Shown piece after piece: positions 17,659-25,121 of a stretch of 44,744 bases of DNA. The stretch is from Gammaproteobacteria bacterium (lineage in GTDB: Bacteria > Pseudomonadota > Gammaproteobacteria > RBG-16-57-12): positions 1 through 44,744 of the forward strand of contig JAFLJP010000049.1 in the NCBI GenBank assembly GCA_022712945.1, read 5' to 3'. Each line of letters starts with the position of its first letter. Positions within the stretch are counted from its first letter, which is position 1. A program made the translations under genes and the position numbers. The notes beneath the pieces were generated by a model. The model ran no database searches and was not told where the DNA came from. It was given only the letters and a program-made list of their open reading frames with translations.

Positions 17659-18219
17659 ATGGCCCATGAAGATGATACTGATTACGGTCCACTGAACGGA
17701 TTGATCGGAAGCTGGAGAGGCGATAAGGGGATGGACGTGGCACCAGAACCTGAGGGGCCGGACAATAATCCCTATTACGAGACCATCACGTTTGAAGCGG
17801 CGGGCGATGTGGATAATGCCGGGGAGCAGTTTTTAGCGATTGTGCATTACAAACAGCTGGTGCAGCGCAAATCCAACGATGAGGTATTTCATCATCAGGT
17901 CGGTTACTGGCTATGGGATGCAGAGAATGAACTGCTGATGCAATCGTTTACTATTCCCCGGGCCGTGGCGTTGGTGGCGGGGGGTAAGGCTTCAGTTAAT
18001 GGGCAAACGGTTGTACTTGATGTGGCGGCGGGGGGTGACGCGGTTGAATGGCCGGTTGCCCAGTCGCCCTTTATGGTTAAAAAGGCGCGCACCCTAGCGT
18101 TTGAACAGCAACTGACCGTCTCGGGTGATCGCTTGAGCTATCGGCAGACGACGTTACTGGATATCTATGGAAAGCCGTTTGAACATACGGACCAAAATGA
18201 GCTACAGCGAGTGCGGTAA
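17659..18219 (+). CDS. Nitrobindin-like heme-binding beta-barrel protein
   Basis: 186 residues, no signal peptide, predicted cytoplasmic. The opening PLNGLIGSWRGDKGMDVAP and the alternating strands ending in a Gln/Thr-rich barrel resemble the THAP4/nitrobindin (FABP-like, DUF1794) family, which binds heme and reacts with NO or peroxynitrite. The C-terminal heme-ligand histidine motif of nitrobindin is not obvious (only FEHTDQNEL near the end), so heme binding is unproven. AGAGGTG is about 8-12 bp before the ATG. A hairpin follows the stop. Confidence 0.65.
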   Translation: MAHEDDTDYGPLNGLIGSWRGDKGMDVAPEPEGPDNNPYYETITFEAAGDVDNAGEQFLAIVHYKQLVQRKSNDEVFHHQVGYWLWDAENELLMQSFTIPRAVALVAGGKASVNGQTVVLDVAAGGDAVEWPVAQSPFMVKKARTLAFEQQLTVSGDRLSYRQTTLLDIYGKPFEHTDQNELQRVR

Positions 18220-18233
18220 GCTGCTGTGAAAAA

Positions 18234-18259
18234 CCCCTTCAGCCGATCGGGTGAAGAGG
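18234..18259 (-). terminator. Stem-loop after nitrobindin-like gene
   Basis: CCCCTTCA and TGAAGAGG arms around CCGATCGG make a near-palindrome 15 bp past the stop of the upstream plus-strand gene. Followed in the minus direction it ends in five Ts, a proper intrinsic terminator shape. On the plus strand the T-run is only CTTTGG. Confidence 0.5.
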
Positions 18260-18358
18260 CTTTGGTTGAGTGCTTAAGGAATCTCTGAATCATCATGGTT
18301 TATTCAGCGTTGTGGTGAGTATTATGATTTAATTCTGGCAAATTCAAGGCGCATGCAA

Positions 18359-18490
18359 ATGCGTGTCACATTACTGAAAGATGTACTTATCGAAAAAAAT
18401 AAGCTGGACCGTTTTTTTGATGGCTATGTGCCAGTGGATTTGTGGCGGGCGGTCAATAAAAAATCAAATAATTCTATATATGAAGAGTGA
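18359..18490 (+). CDS. Small hypothetical ORF (43 aa)
   Basis: It starts MRVTLLKDVLIEKNKLDRFF and ends NNSIYEE. The composition is protein-like (charged helix, then aromatic residues), but there is no clear ribosome site and no family is recognised. It may be a fragment of a larger lost gene or chance. Confidence 0.2.
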   Translation: MRVTLLKDVLIEKNKLDRFFDGYVPVDLWRAVNKKSNNSIYEE

Positions 18491-18625
18491 AACCCTTCGT
18501 AACCGCGAAGACTACGAAGAACACCATCTTCAACTAACGCAGTTTTTTGAATTTATTAGTGTGTACTGCCATTCATGTGGCCACGCCACTGCTTGAGGCC
18601 AGAGACGCTGTTGATCTTTGCCTAT

Positions 18626-18703
18626 GGAACCTCTGATTAAGTCCAATCACCGCTCTGCATGCACCTGAAACCAGAGTGGCGATTGGACTTAATCAGAGGT
18701 TCC
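18626..18703. repeat. Long hairpin with R5-like termini (78 bp)
   Basis: Starts GGAACCTCTGATTAAGTCC and ends with its reverse complement. The arms are about 32 bases with two imperfect pairs, around a loop near 18658-18671. The tips match the R5 terminal consensus AAGGAAGCTCTGAATAAGTC. It is probably a minimal R5-family element or decayed MITE upstream of phnC. Confidence 0.7.
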
Positions 18704-18795
18704 CATGACGGTTGATTTACCCTTGTTGCCGATTCACGTTAAACTGTTCGCATCTATTGCCACCTCCTGGCGGTTGAATGGGTTTTGGGATTCCG

Positions 18796-19548
18796 ATGAT
18801 TTCATTGCAACAACTTACCGTCACCTATCCAGGGGCTTCTCGTCCTGCGCTATTGCCGACCTCGCTGTCATTTCAAGCGGGTGAACTGGTGGTGTTGTTG
18901 GGGGCTTCGGGGGCGGGTAAATCGACCTTGTTGAGAAGTATCAACATGTTAACCAAGCCCACCGCGGGCAAGTTGAAGGTGAATGGTCGAGTGATAAAGA
19001 GTGAGCGATCACTACGGGAACATCGCCGTGATAGCGCCATGATATTTCAGCAGCACCAATTGTTGCTACAGCAGAGCGCGTTGCATAATGTATTGTTGGG
19101 CCGCCTGAGTTACTACTCTTCACTGCGTAGCTTGTTACCAATGTCGGTGGCGGATAAAGAGCTGGCGCTGCACTGCCTAGAACGGGTGGGGCTGTTGGAT
19201 AGTGCACTTGAACGAGTCGATCGCCTCAGTGGTGGCCAGCAGCAACGGGTGGGTATTGCCCGCGCCCTGGCGCAACAGCCGAAGGTGATTCTGGCGGATG
19301 AGCCGGTGGCAAGCCTTGACCCGGTCACCTCACAGCAGGTGCTTGATCTGCTCCATACCCTCTGTAAAGAGGATGGCATTACCGCCATTGTCAGCCTGCA
19401 CCAGCTGGCGTTGGCGAAGAGTTTTGCCGAGCGTATTGTGGCACTCTCCCATGGGGAGGTGGTGTTTGATGGCCCTCTTAGCGAATTAAGTGACTCACAG
19501 GTTGTGTCTATCTACTCACAAACACACTATTCGGCTCTGCCATTATGA
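18796..19548 (+). CDS. phnC: Phosphonate/phosphite ABC transporter ATPase
   Basis: About 250 residues from ATG at 18796 (MISLQQL); an ATG at 18778 in frame would add six residues. Walker A GASGAGKST (36-44), Q-loop FQQHQ, signature LSGGQQQR, Walker B VILADEP and the H-loop VSLHQ are intact. The closest recognisable family is PhnC. It overlaps phnD by four bases (ATGA). With phnD and phnE it forms a complete importer; no C-P lyase or oxidative phosphonate genes are near, so the substrate could be phosphonate, phosphite or phosphate. Confidence 0.9.
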   Translation: MISLQQLTVTYPGASRPALLPTSLSFQAGELVVLLGASGAGKSTLLRSINMLTKPTAGKLKVNGRVIKSERSLREHRRDSAMIFQQHQLLLQQSALHNVLLGRLSYYSSLRSLLPMSVADKELALHCLERVGLLDSALERVDRLSGGQQQRVGIARALAQQPKVILADEPVASLDPVTSQQVLDLLHTLCKEDGITAIVSLHQLALAKSFAERIVALSHGEVVFDGPLSELSDSQVVSIYSQTHYSALPL

Positions 19549-20393
19549 CCATCACACCACAAAAATGGATCTCGATAGTTTTTGCTCTGTTAATCATGTT
19601 GCCGCTCTGTGCGGCAACAGCAGAGAACCCCGATACCCTGAAGGTTGCGCTGCTGCCCGATGAAGATGCGGCGACCATCATTAATAAACATCAGGGCTTT
19701 AAAGCCTATTTAGAACGCACGTTGCATAAAAACATTGAGCTGGTGGTCACCACCGATTACTCCTCGATGGTTGAGGCGATGCGCCATGGCCGTATTGATT
19801 TGGGCTATTTCGGGCCACTCTCCTATGTGCTGGCAAAATCGAAAAGCGACATCGAGGCCTTTGCCGCTAAAAGCAGAGAGGGCAGCCCCAACTACCAGGC
19901 GTTATTGATTGTGAATGCCGAAAAGGCTATTAGCCACTACGCGGATATCAAGGGGCAGGATATTGCCTACGGTGACCCCGCCTCGACCTCCTCCCACCTA
20001 ATTCCAAAATCGATGTTGCTCAGTGCGGGGTTGCAGGCGGGTGATGATTATAGAGAGCACTTTCTCGGTGCCCATGATGCGGTAGCGATGGCGGTGCAAC
20101 GCGGTCATGCGGCGGTGGGTGGTCTCTCTAAACCAATTTTTACCGCGTTGATTGAGCGGGGCTTGATTGATGCAGATAAAGTAACGGTTTTTGCCGAATC
20201 GAAACCCTTTCCACAATACCCCTGGGCGATGCGCAGCAATCTGAGTGCCTCACTTAAGGCACAGATTAAACAGGCCTTCTATACACTGCAAGATCCGCAG
20301 GTGCTGGCGGCATTTAAGGCAGATGGCATGGTGCCGATTACTGATGCCGATTACGATGTGGTGCGCCAGCTAAAACGGGATCTTAATTTATAA
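19545..20393 (+). CDS. phnD: Phosphonate/phosphite-binding periplasmic protein
   Basis: 282 residues with a signal peptide (LLIMLPLCAATA) and a PhnD-type type-II binding fold: VALLPDEDAATIINKHQGFK, a DLGYFGPLSYVLA segment, then DPASTSSHLIPKSML, the Ser/Thr-rich turn that in PhnD/PtxB binds the phosphonyl group. Start overlaps phnC by four bases; one base separates its stop from phnE. Confidence 0.92.
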   Translation: MTITPQKWISIVFALLIMLPLCAATAENPDTLKVALLPDEDAATIINKHQGFKAYLERTLHKNIELVVTTDYSSMVEAMRHGRIDLGYFGPLSYVLAKSKSDIEAFAAKSREGSPNYQALLIVNAEKAISHYADIKGQDIAYGDPASTSSHLIPKSMLLSAGLQAGDDYREHFLGAHDAVAMAVQRGHAAVGGLSKPIFTALIERGLIDADKVTVFAESKPFPQYPWAMRSNLSASLKAQIKQAFYTLQDPQVLAAFKADGMVPITDADYDVVRQLKRDLNL

Positions 20394-20394
20394 G

Positions 20395-21195
20395 ATGGCT
20401 GAAGATCGTTATCAATCCATTTTGCAGCAGTTACAGCTGCGACGGCGACGGCGGGTATTGCAGGTGGCTCTGTTACTGTTGGTGATACTGCTGTGCAGCT
20501 ATTTTGTCGGCCTGTTTGATGGGGCAAGGCTGCTGGATGGTATTCCCAGTCTGTGGCTAATGGCTCAGGAGAGTTTTCCACCTGACTTTACCGAGTGGCA
20601 AAGCTGGTTGTTACCACTGCTTGATACCTTAGCGATGAGCATTGTCGGTACCGCGCTGGCACTCCTGATGGCGCTACCGTTAGGAATTTTGGCGGCGCGC
20701 AACACCTCACCGCATCCACTGGTTTACCGATTTGTGCGAGGCATCCTTAACCTATTTCGTGCCATACCTGAGCTGGTCATGGGTATTCTGTTTGTGGCGG
20801 CGGTGGGCTTTGGTGCGCTACCGGGCGTATTGGCACTCGCTTTTCACTCCATCGGCATGGTGGGCAAGTTTATTGCCGAAGCGATTGAACATGCGGATAA
20901 TGGGCCGATTGACGCGGTACGCGCCACCGGAGCCACCCCCTTTCAAGTGATTACCCACGGTGTCTTGCCACAGGTGGTTCCCCAGGTGCTGGATCTGGCA
21001 CTGTATCGCTGGGAGTATAATTTTCGCGCCTCCACGGTCATGGGCATGGTGGGAGCGGGTGGCATTGGTCTTGAATTGATGAGTTCACTGCGGTTGATGA
21101 ACTATGATGTGGTGGCAGCCATTCTGCTGCTTATCCTGCTGACCGTTACCCTGGTGGACACCACCGGTGCGGTGCTGCGTAAACGCTTTAAATAG
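20395..21195 (+). CDS. phnE: Phosphonate/phosphite ABC transporter permease
   Basis: 266 residues with about five to six membrane helices and the binding-protein-dependent permease EAA-like loop EAIEHADNGPIDAVRATGATPFQV. TLAMSIVGTALALLMALPLGILAARN is typical of PhnE. Last gene of the phnCDE run. Confidence 0.92.
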   Translation: MAEDRYQSILQQLQLRRRRRVLQVALLLLVILLCSYFVGLFDGARLLDGIPSLWLMAQESFPPDFTEWQSWLLPLLDTLAMSIVGTALALLMALPLGILAARNTSPHPLVYRFVRGILNLFRAIPELVMGILFVAAVGFGALPGVLALAFHSIGMVGKFIAEAIEHADNGPIDAVRATGATPFQVITHGVLPQVVPQVLDLALYRWEYNFRASTVMGMVGAGGIGLELMSSLRLMNYDVVAAILLLILLTVTLVDTTGAVLRKRFK

Positions 21196-21216
21196 CACGT
21201 ACAAGAGTAAAATATT

Positions 21217-21765
21217 ATGGCAGGTTCACTATTTGACCAGTTGAAACAAGCGGGTCTGGTTGATGAAAAAAAAGCTAAAAAAGCCAAACAGCAGAAGTAT
21301 CAACAGAGCAAGAAAAAGAAGGGTAAAAAGGGGCAGGACGTTGGTGATGATGTTACTGCCGTTGCGGCGAAACAAGCGCAACAACAGAAGGCGGCGCGTG
21401 ATCGCCAGTTGAATCTGGAGCGCCAGCAACAGCAGGCACAAAAGGCCGAACAAGCCGCCGTTCGCCAGATGATTGATAGCAACCGGTTACGTGATGTGGC
21501 AGGTGACGAACGTTTCAACTTTGTGGATGCTAATAAAGTCAAAACCGTTTACGTCAATAAGCCGGTTCACCAACAGCTTGTTGATGGGCAGGTGCGGGTT
21601 GCCGGTCTCGATGGTGGGTATGCATTGCTGCTGAAAGCAGTGGCAGAAAAGATTCATCAGCGGGATGCGACGGTATTAATTCCATTGGCAGTTGATGAGA
21701 CATTGTCAAAAGAAGATCAGGATCACTACTCACAGTTTGAGGTGCCGGATGATCTGGATTGGTAG
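21217..21765 (+). CDS. DUF2058 (YaiL-like) protein
   Basis: 182 residues. N-terminal GSLFDQLKQAGLVDEKKAKKAK is the family hallmark. A very basic, Gln/Lys-rich coiled segment (about 20-85) follows, then a small folded domain with FNFVDANKVKTVYVNKPV and YSQFEVPDDLDW. The family is described as a nucleoprotein or polynucleotide-associated enzyme regulator without firm proof. It sits 21 bp after phnE and has a strong terminator downstream. Confidence 0.88.
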   Translation: MAGSLFDQLKQAGLVDEKKAKKAKQQKYQQSKKKKGKKGQDVGDDVTAVAAKQAQQQKAARDRQLNLERQQQQAQKAEQAAVRQMIDSNRLRDVAGDERFNFVDANKVKTVYVNKPVHQQLVDGQVRVAGLDGGYALLLKAVAEKIHQRDATVLIPLAVDETLSKEDQDHYSQFEVPDDLDW

Positions 21766-21790
21766 CCTCCTCAGCTGGTTGAAATAACAG

Positions 21791-21828
21791 AAAAACCGCC
21801 AGACAAATTGTTGTCTGGCGGTTTTTTT
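21791..21828 (+). terminator. Rho-independent terminator
   Basis: AAAAACCGCCAGACAA, loop ATTG, TTGTCTGGCGGTTTTTTT: a perfect stem with a run of seven Ts, 25 bp after the DUF2058 stop. The A-run on the other side would allow it to work in both directions. Confidence 0.95.
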
Positions 21829-22045
21829 ATGTCGGCTCATTTGTGCCGAAACCAGTCCGGTGATGATTCAAAAAAAGGTGGCTTTTTAGCCGTGAATTTA
21901 TGTAGTGGTATTGCCTGATTTTGCATAGAGAAAAGCGGATTGTCTGCCTATACTTTTAATGTAAGTGAGAGCATCTTGGTGGTGCTCCATTTGCGGCGGA
22001 AGTGAGGCAAGAAAATAGCGTATAAACGCAACTGATGAGGACCCT

Positions 22046-22951
22046 ATGATAGAGCAAGCAACCCCGAAAACAGGCCGAATTAACAGTGAATCAACTAACC
22101 AGATAACGGCGATTGTGGACTCGGCAATGAAACCGCTCAACAAGAAAGATATTTTTAAGAGTGGTCTTTATCCTTACAAAAAAATGATCAGCCGAGTGGA
22201 GTATGAAAAACAGAAGAAAGAGCTGCAAATTGAACTGCTGAAAATGCAGAGCTGGGTAAAGGAGAGTGGGCAGCGGATTGTCATTTTGTTTGAAGGGCGT
22301 GATGCCGCAGGCAAGGGGGGCACCATCAAGCGCTTTATGGAACACCTAAACCCCCGTGGTTCCCATGTCATTGCACTTGAAAAACCGACCGAGCGAGAGA
22401 AAGGCCAGTGGTACTTTCAGCGTTATATCAAACACCTCCCCACCGCGGGTGAAATCGTGATGTTTGACCGCTCGTGGTACAACCGCGCCGGTGTTGAGCG
22501 GGTCATGAATTTTTGCACCCCCAAGGAGTATCTGGAATTTATGCGCCAAGCGGCAGACCTTGAACGCATGCTGGTTCGCAGTGGGATTAATTTATACAAA
22601 CTGTGGTTTTCGGTGAGCCGGGAAGAGCAGTTCCGGCGCTTTCAGCAGCGCCGGGGTGATCCACTGAAACAGTGGAAACTGAGCCCGATTGATCTCGCCT
22701 CACTGGATAAGTGGGATGATTACACCGAGGCCAAAGAAGCGATGTTTTTCTACACAGATACCGCCGACTCACCGTGGACAGTAGTGAAGTCAGATGACAA
22801 AAAACGGGCGAGAATCAATGCGATGCGCCACATCCTCAACCAAATCGACTATCCCAACAAGGATCACAAGGTGGTTGTGGAGCCTGACTCGTTAATCATC
22901 GGCAGTGCCAAGGATGTATTTGAAAAAGATGAGTATTGCAGCTTGCGCTAA
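22046..22951 (+). CDS. ppk2: Polyphosphate kinase 2
   Basis: 301 residues, typical of one-domain class I PPK2, which transfers phosphate between polyphosphate and nucleotides. Walker A GRDAAGKGGTIKR (84-96) and the Walker B/lid segment MFDRSWYNRAGVE (139-151) are intact, followed by the lid helix EEQFRRFQQRRGDPLKQWKL. The direction (GDP/ADP phosphorylation versus polymer synthesis) cannot be told by eye. GAGG lies 7 bases before the ATG. Repeat R3 copy 2 follows the stop by 13 bp. Confidence 0.95.
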   Translation: MIEQATPKTGRINSESTNQITAIVDSAMKPLNKKDIFKSGLYPYKKMISRVEYEKQKKELQIELLKMQSWVKESGQRIVILFEGRDAAGKGGTIKRFMEHLNPRGSHVIALEKPTEREKGQWYFQRYIKHLPTAGEIVMFDRSWYNRAGVERVMNFCTPKEYLEFMRQAADLERMLVRSGINLYKLWFSVSREEQFRRFQQRRGDPLKQWKLSPIDLASLDKWDDYTEAKEAMFFYTDTADSPWTVVKSDDKKRARINAMRHILNQIDYPNKDHKVVVEPDSLIIGSAKDVFEKDEYCSLR

Positions 22952-22964
22952 ACGCTGCTTTTCA

Positions 22965-23105
22965 GGTAACTGCTCAGCGTGTTTAGGTTTTTCCTAAAAT
23001 CGAGGCATTTTCGCACGAAAATAGGAAACATATAGAGCATATATGACCGATTGAGTGCGAAAACAACCAAGAACTGGGGCAAAAAATGAATACGCAGTAG
23101 TGACC
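22965..23105 (-). repeat. R3 repeat copy 2 (about 141 bp)
   Basis: Reverse complement of 17475-17617 with scattered changes. It begins GGTAACTGCTCAGCGTGTTT and ends in the complement of GGTCACTACTGCGTATTC. The central segment around CACTCAATCGGTCATATATG is shared with copy 1. It lies between ppk2 and the next small gene. Confidence 0.85.
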
Positions 23106-23142
23106 TTTTCCGAGTGCAATTAACCGAAAAGTGAGAGTGGAT

Positions 23143-23364
23143 ATGACACACAAACATCTGGTTCATGCCAAGCATATTGTGAGTGCCTTTAAAAACAAAC
23201 TAAGCAAGAGTGGTGTGGATCACGTGGGTGAAAAACACTTTGATGAGCTTGAGCTGCTGATAGAGTCCGCAGTCAGCACCGCAGTGCTGGAGGAGGTTGA
23301 GCATGCTCTGGACAAGGTGCAGGCGGTGGTGACATCACTGCGCAAAGATGTGGAGCATGTGTGA
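23143..23364 (+). CDS. Small conserved-looking hypothetical protein
   Basis: 73 residues from ATG at 23143 (MTHKHLVHAKHIV), preceded by GAGAGTGG; a GTG at 23131 is the alternative. Two amphipathic helices are predicted, rich in His, Glu and Val, with an LELLIESAVSTAVLEEVE core. No membrane segment or export signal. Similar short proteins seem to occur in other gammaproteobacteria without assigned function. Convergent with the radical SAM gene. Confidence 0.65.
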   Translation: MTHKHLVHAKHIVSAFKNKLSKSGVDHVGEKHFDELELLIESAVSTAVLEEVEHALDKVQAVVTSLRKDVEHV

Positions 23365-23390
23365 GCCGTACCGGGGTACTCTCCTTGCTA

Positions 23391-24905
23391 TCAACCGTTG
23401 TTTAAATGCCGGGACTGGCGCTTGGGCATTGCTGTTTGTCGGCCTTCGCCTCTAGCCGGCGTTGTCGATGTGTTGAGAAACTTGGGGTATCCCTTGATGC
23501 CTGATGCATTAAAATCGTTGAGTAGTGATTTTTCAATCACCCCCTTTTCAAGATCAAACAGAGCTTGTGCTCCGCTGTGGAGATATTCAAACAGCTTGGG
23601 CAGTGCAATTTTATGGGTCTGCCGGGTGGTGGCGAATAACCAGTCGCTAAGGGCGAGAAAATTGTTGAACGGGCTGTTGGCCAGTATCAGCGGCAGGGTG
23701 TTGGGAAAGCGCCCCGAGTTGGCGATAAGATCCCAGTAACGGGTGAAGCGACTGAGCCGCTGCATGGTGGCAAAGTCAATCAGACTGGTGCTGAGAATGT
23801 TGTAGGGCGGATGGGGGTTGAAACGCAGCTGGTACGTTTCAGTATGGCGTATTAACGGCGTACCTCTCAGCCGTTTGAGTATGCCCACCTGAATCTCATG
23901 GGGGGTTAGATTAACCAGCGTGTCGAAGCTCTGCTGTATGCTGCTGATATCCTCTCCCGGCAAGCCAATAATCAGATCGGTGTGCATGTGGGCATGGCTC
24001 TCCTGGCTTAACCAGAGGATATTGTCAGCGCTTTTTTGGTTATCCTGACGGCGGCTGATGTTGTGTTGCACTTCGGGGTTGAAGCTCTGCACACCAATCT
24101 CAAATTGCAGTGACCCCGCCGGAAAACGTTTAATCACCTCTTTTAGGCGCTCGGGTAGATGGTCGGGAATCAGCTCAAAATGGAGGAACAGTTTCTCATC
24201 CAGTCGCTCCAGAAAAAACGCCATAATACGAATGCTGGATTCCACTTTGAGATTGAAGGTTCTGTCGACAAATTTAAACCGCCTTGCACCCCGCTCATAA
24301 AGCCGCTCCATTTCGGCCAAAAAGGTATCCAGATCGAAAGGGTAAGCGGTTTTATCCAGTGAAGAGAGACAGAACTCACACTTAAACGGACAACCCCGTG
24401 ACGCCTCCACATAGATGACACGATTTTTAATATCATCATCCGTATAAAAGGCGTAGGGCAGGGTCAGCTCACTGATGGGCGTGCTATCGGATGGGTGTAT
24501 TTTCATCAATGGTTGCGGCCCATTGAGTATCTGTTGGCATAGTTTGCCAAAGCTGCGATCGGACAAACCACACATCACATAATCGGCTTGGGCCACAATG
24601 GCTTGCTGGTCATGTTCAAAGCTGACTTCCGGGCCGCCCAGGACAATTTTTACCTCGGGAGCCACCTGCTTGAGAATGGCAACCAGCCGGGTGCTCTCTT
24701 CAATGTTCCAGATATAAACCCCAATCCCAATGATTTTTGGCCGCCTGGCGAGTAGTTTTTCGGCAATATCAATCGGACGCATCTGAATGGTGAACTCGAT
24801 GATCTCACTCTCACCCTGTAGCTCTCCCATATTGGCCAGCAGATAACGCAGCCCAAGAGATGAGTGGCTGAAGCGAGCATTGAGTGTGGTGAGGATAACG
24901 GTCAT
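23391..24905 (-). CDS. B12-binding radical SAM enzyme
   Basis: 504 residues. The N-terminal about 130 residues form a cobalamin-binding Rossmann domain (KIIGIGVYIWN, KIVLGGPEVSFE) without the base-off His motif. The radical SAM cluster motif is GCPFKCEFC (Cys172, 176, 179). A DUF4080-like C-terminal region follows. Members of this B12-binding group often act as methyltransferases or ring-modifying enzymes; the substrate is unknown. No partner genes adjoin it. Confidence 0.88.
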   Translation of the reverse strand: MTVILTTLNARFSHSSLGLRYLLANMGELQGESEIIEFTIQMRPIDIAEKLLARRPKIIGIGVYIWNIEESTRLVAILKQVAPEVKIVLGGPEVSFEHDQQAIVAQADYVMCGLSDRSFGKLCQQILNGPQPLMKIHPSDSTPISELTLPYAFYTDDDIKNRVIYVEASRGCPFKCEFCLSSLDKTAYPFDLDTFLAEMERLYERGARRFKFVDRTFNLKVESSIRIMAFFLERLDEKLFLHFELIPDHLPERLKEVIKRFPAGSLQFEIGVQSFNPEVQHNISRRQDNQKSADNILWLSQESHAHMHTDLIIGLPGEDISSIQQSFDTLVNLTPHEIQVGILKRLRGTPLIRHTETYQLRFNPHPPYNILSTSLIDFATMQRLSRFTRYWDLIANSGRFPNTLPLILANSPFNNFLALSDWLFATTRQTHKIALPKLFEYLHSGAQALFDLEKGVIEKSLLNDFNASGIKGYPKFLNTSTTPARGEGRQTAMPKRQSRHLNNG

Positions 24906-25012
24906 GGGTGCTTCAAAATTGTGTTGGCGAAACGTGATAATAGCACCATAAGATTTACCAGTGCGCCATCAATATTACCTTGATGATGCGCTGGCTATTT
25001 TTTCCTCCACCA

Positions 25013-25069
25013 ACCGGCTAAAGCCTCGACCTCCAAAACCCAGCCCTGGAGGTCGAGGCTTTAGCCGGT
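25013..25069. terminator. Perfect 23-bp inverted repeat
   Basis: ACCGGCTAAAGCCTCGACC at 25013 is matched by its complement ending at 25069, giving a 23-bp perfect stem with an 11-base loop. It lies about 50 bp past the stop of the diheme gene. There is no T-run directly after it on either strand, so it may be a structural repeat rather than an intrinsic terminator. Confidence 0.6.
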
Positions 25070-25121
25070 AAGGGTCGCCCGCTTACCCGGGAAGTAACCA
25101 GGCAGCGGGCTGTTGCTCTCC

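Larger units (their letters stand above)
18220..18777. other. 558-bp gap without a firm gene
   Basis: It holds the stem-loop at 18234-18259, an R5-like half end (AAGGAATCTCTGAA, 18276-18289), a 43-codon frame at 18359-18490 and the long hairpin at 18626-18703. The 71-codon frame at 18381-18596 overlaps the smaller one and looks no more protein-like. No promoter for phnC could be singled out. Confidence 0.5.

Noticed and set aside
18381..18596. 71-codon frame after the nitrobindin-like gene
   Set aside because: No ribosome site and no recognisable pattern; it overlaps another equally weak small frame.
18704..18880. ATG directly after the 78-bp hairpin, frame running into phnC
   Set aside because: Overlaps phnC out of frame; phnC has clear family motifs.
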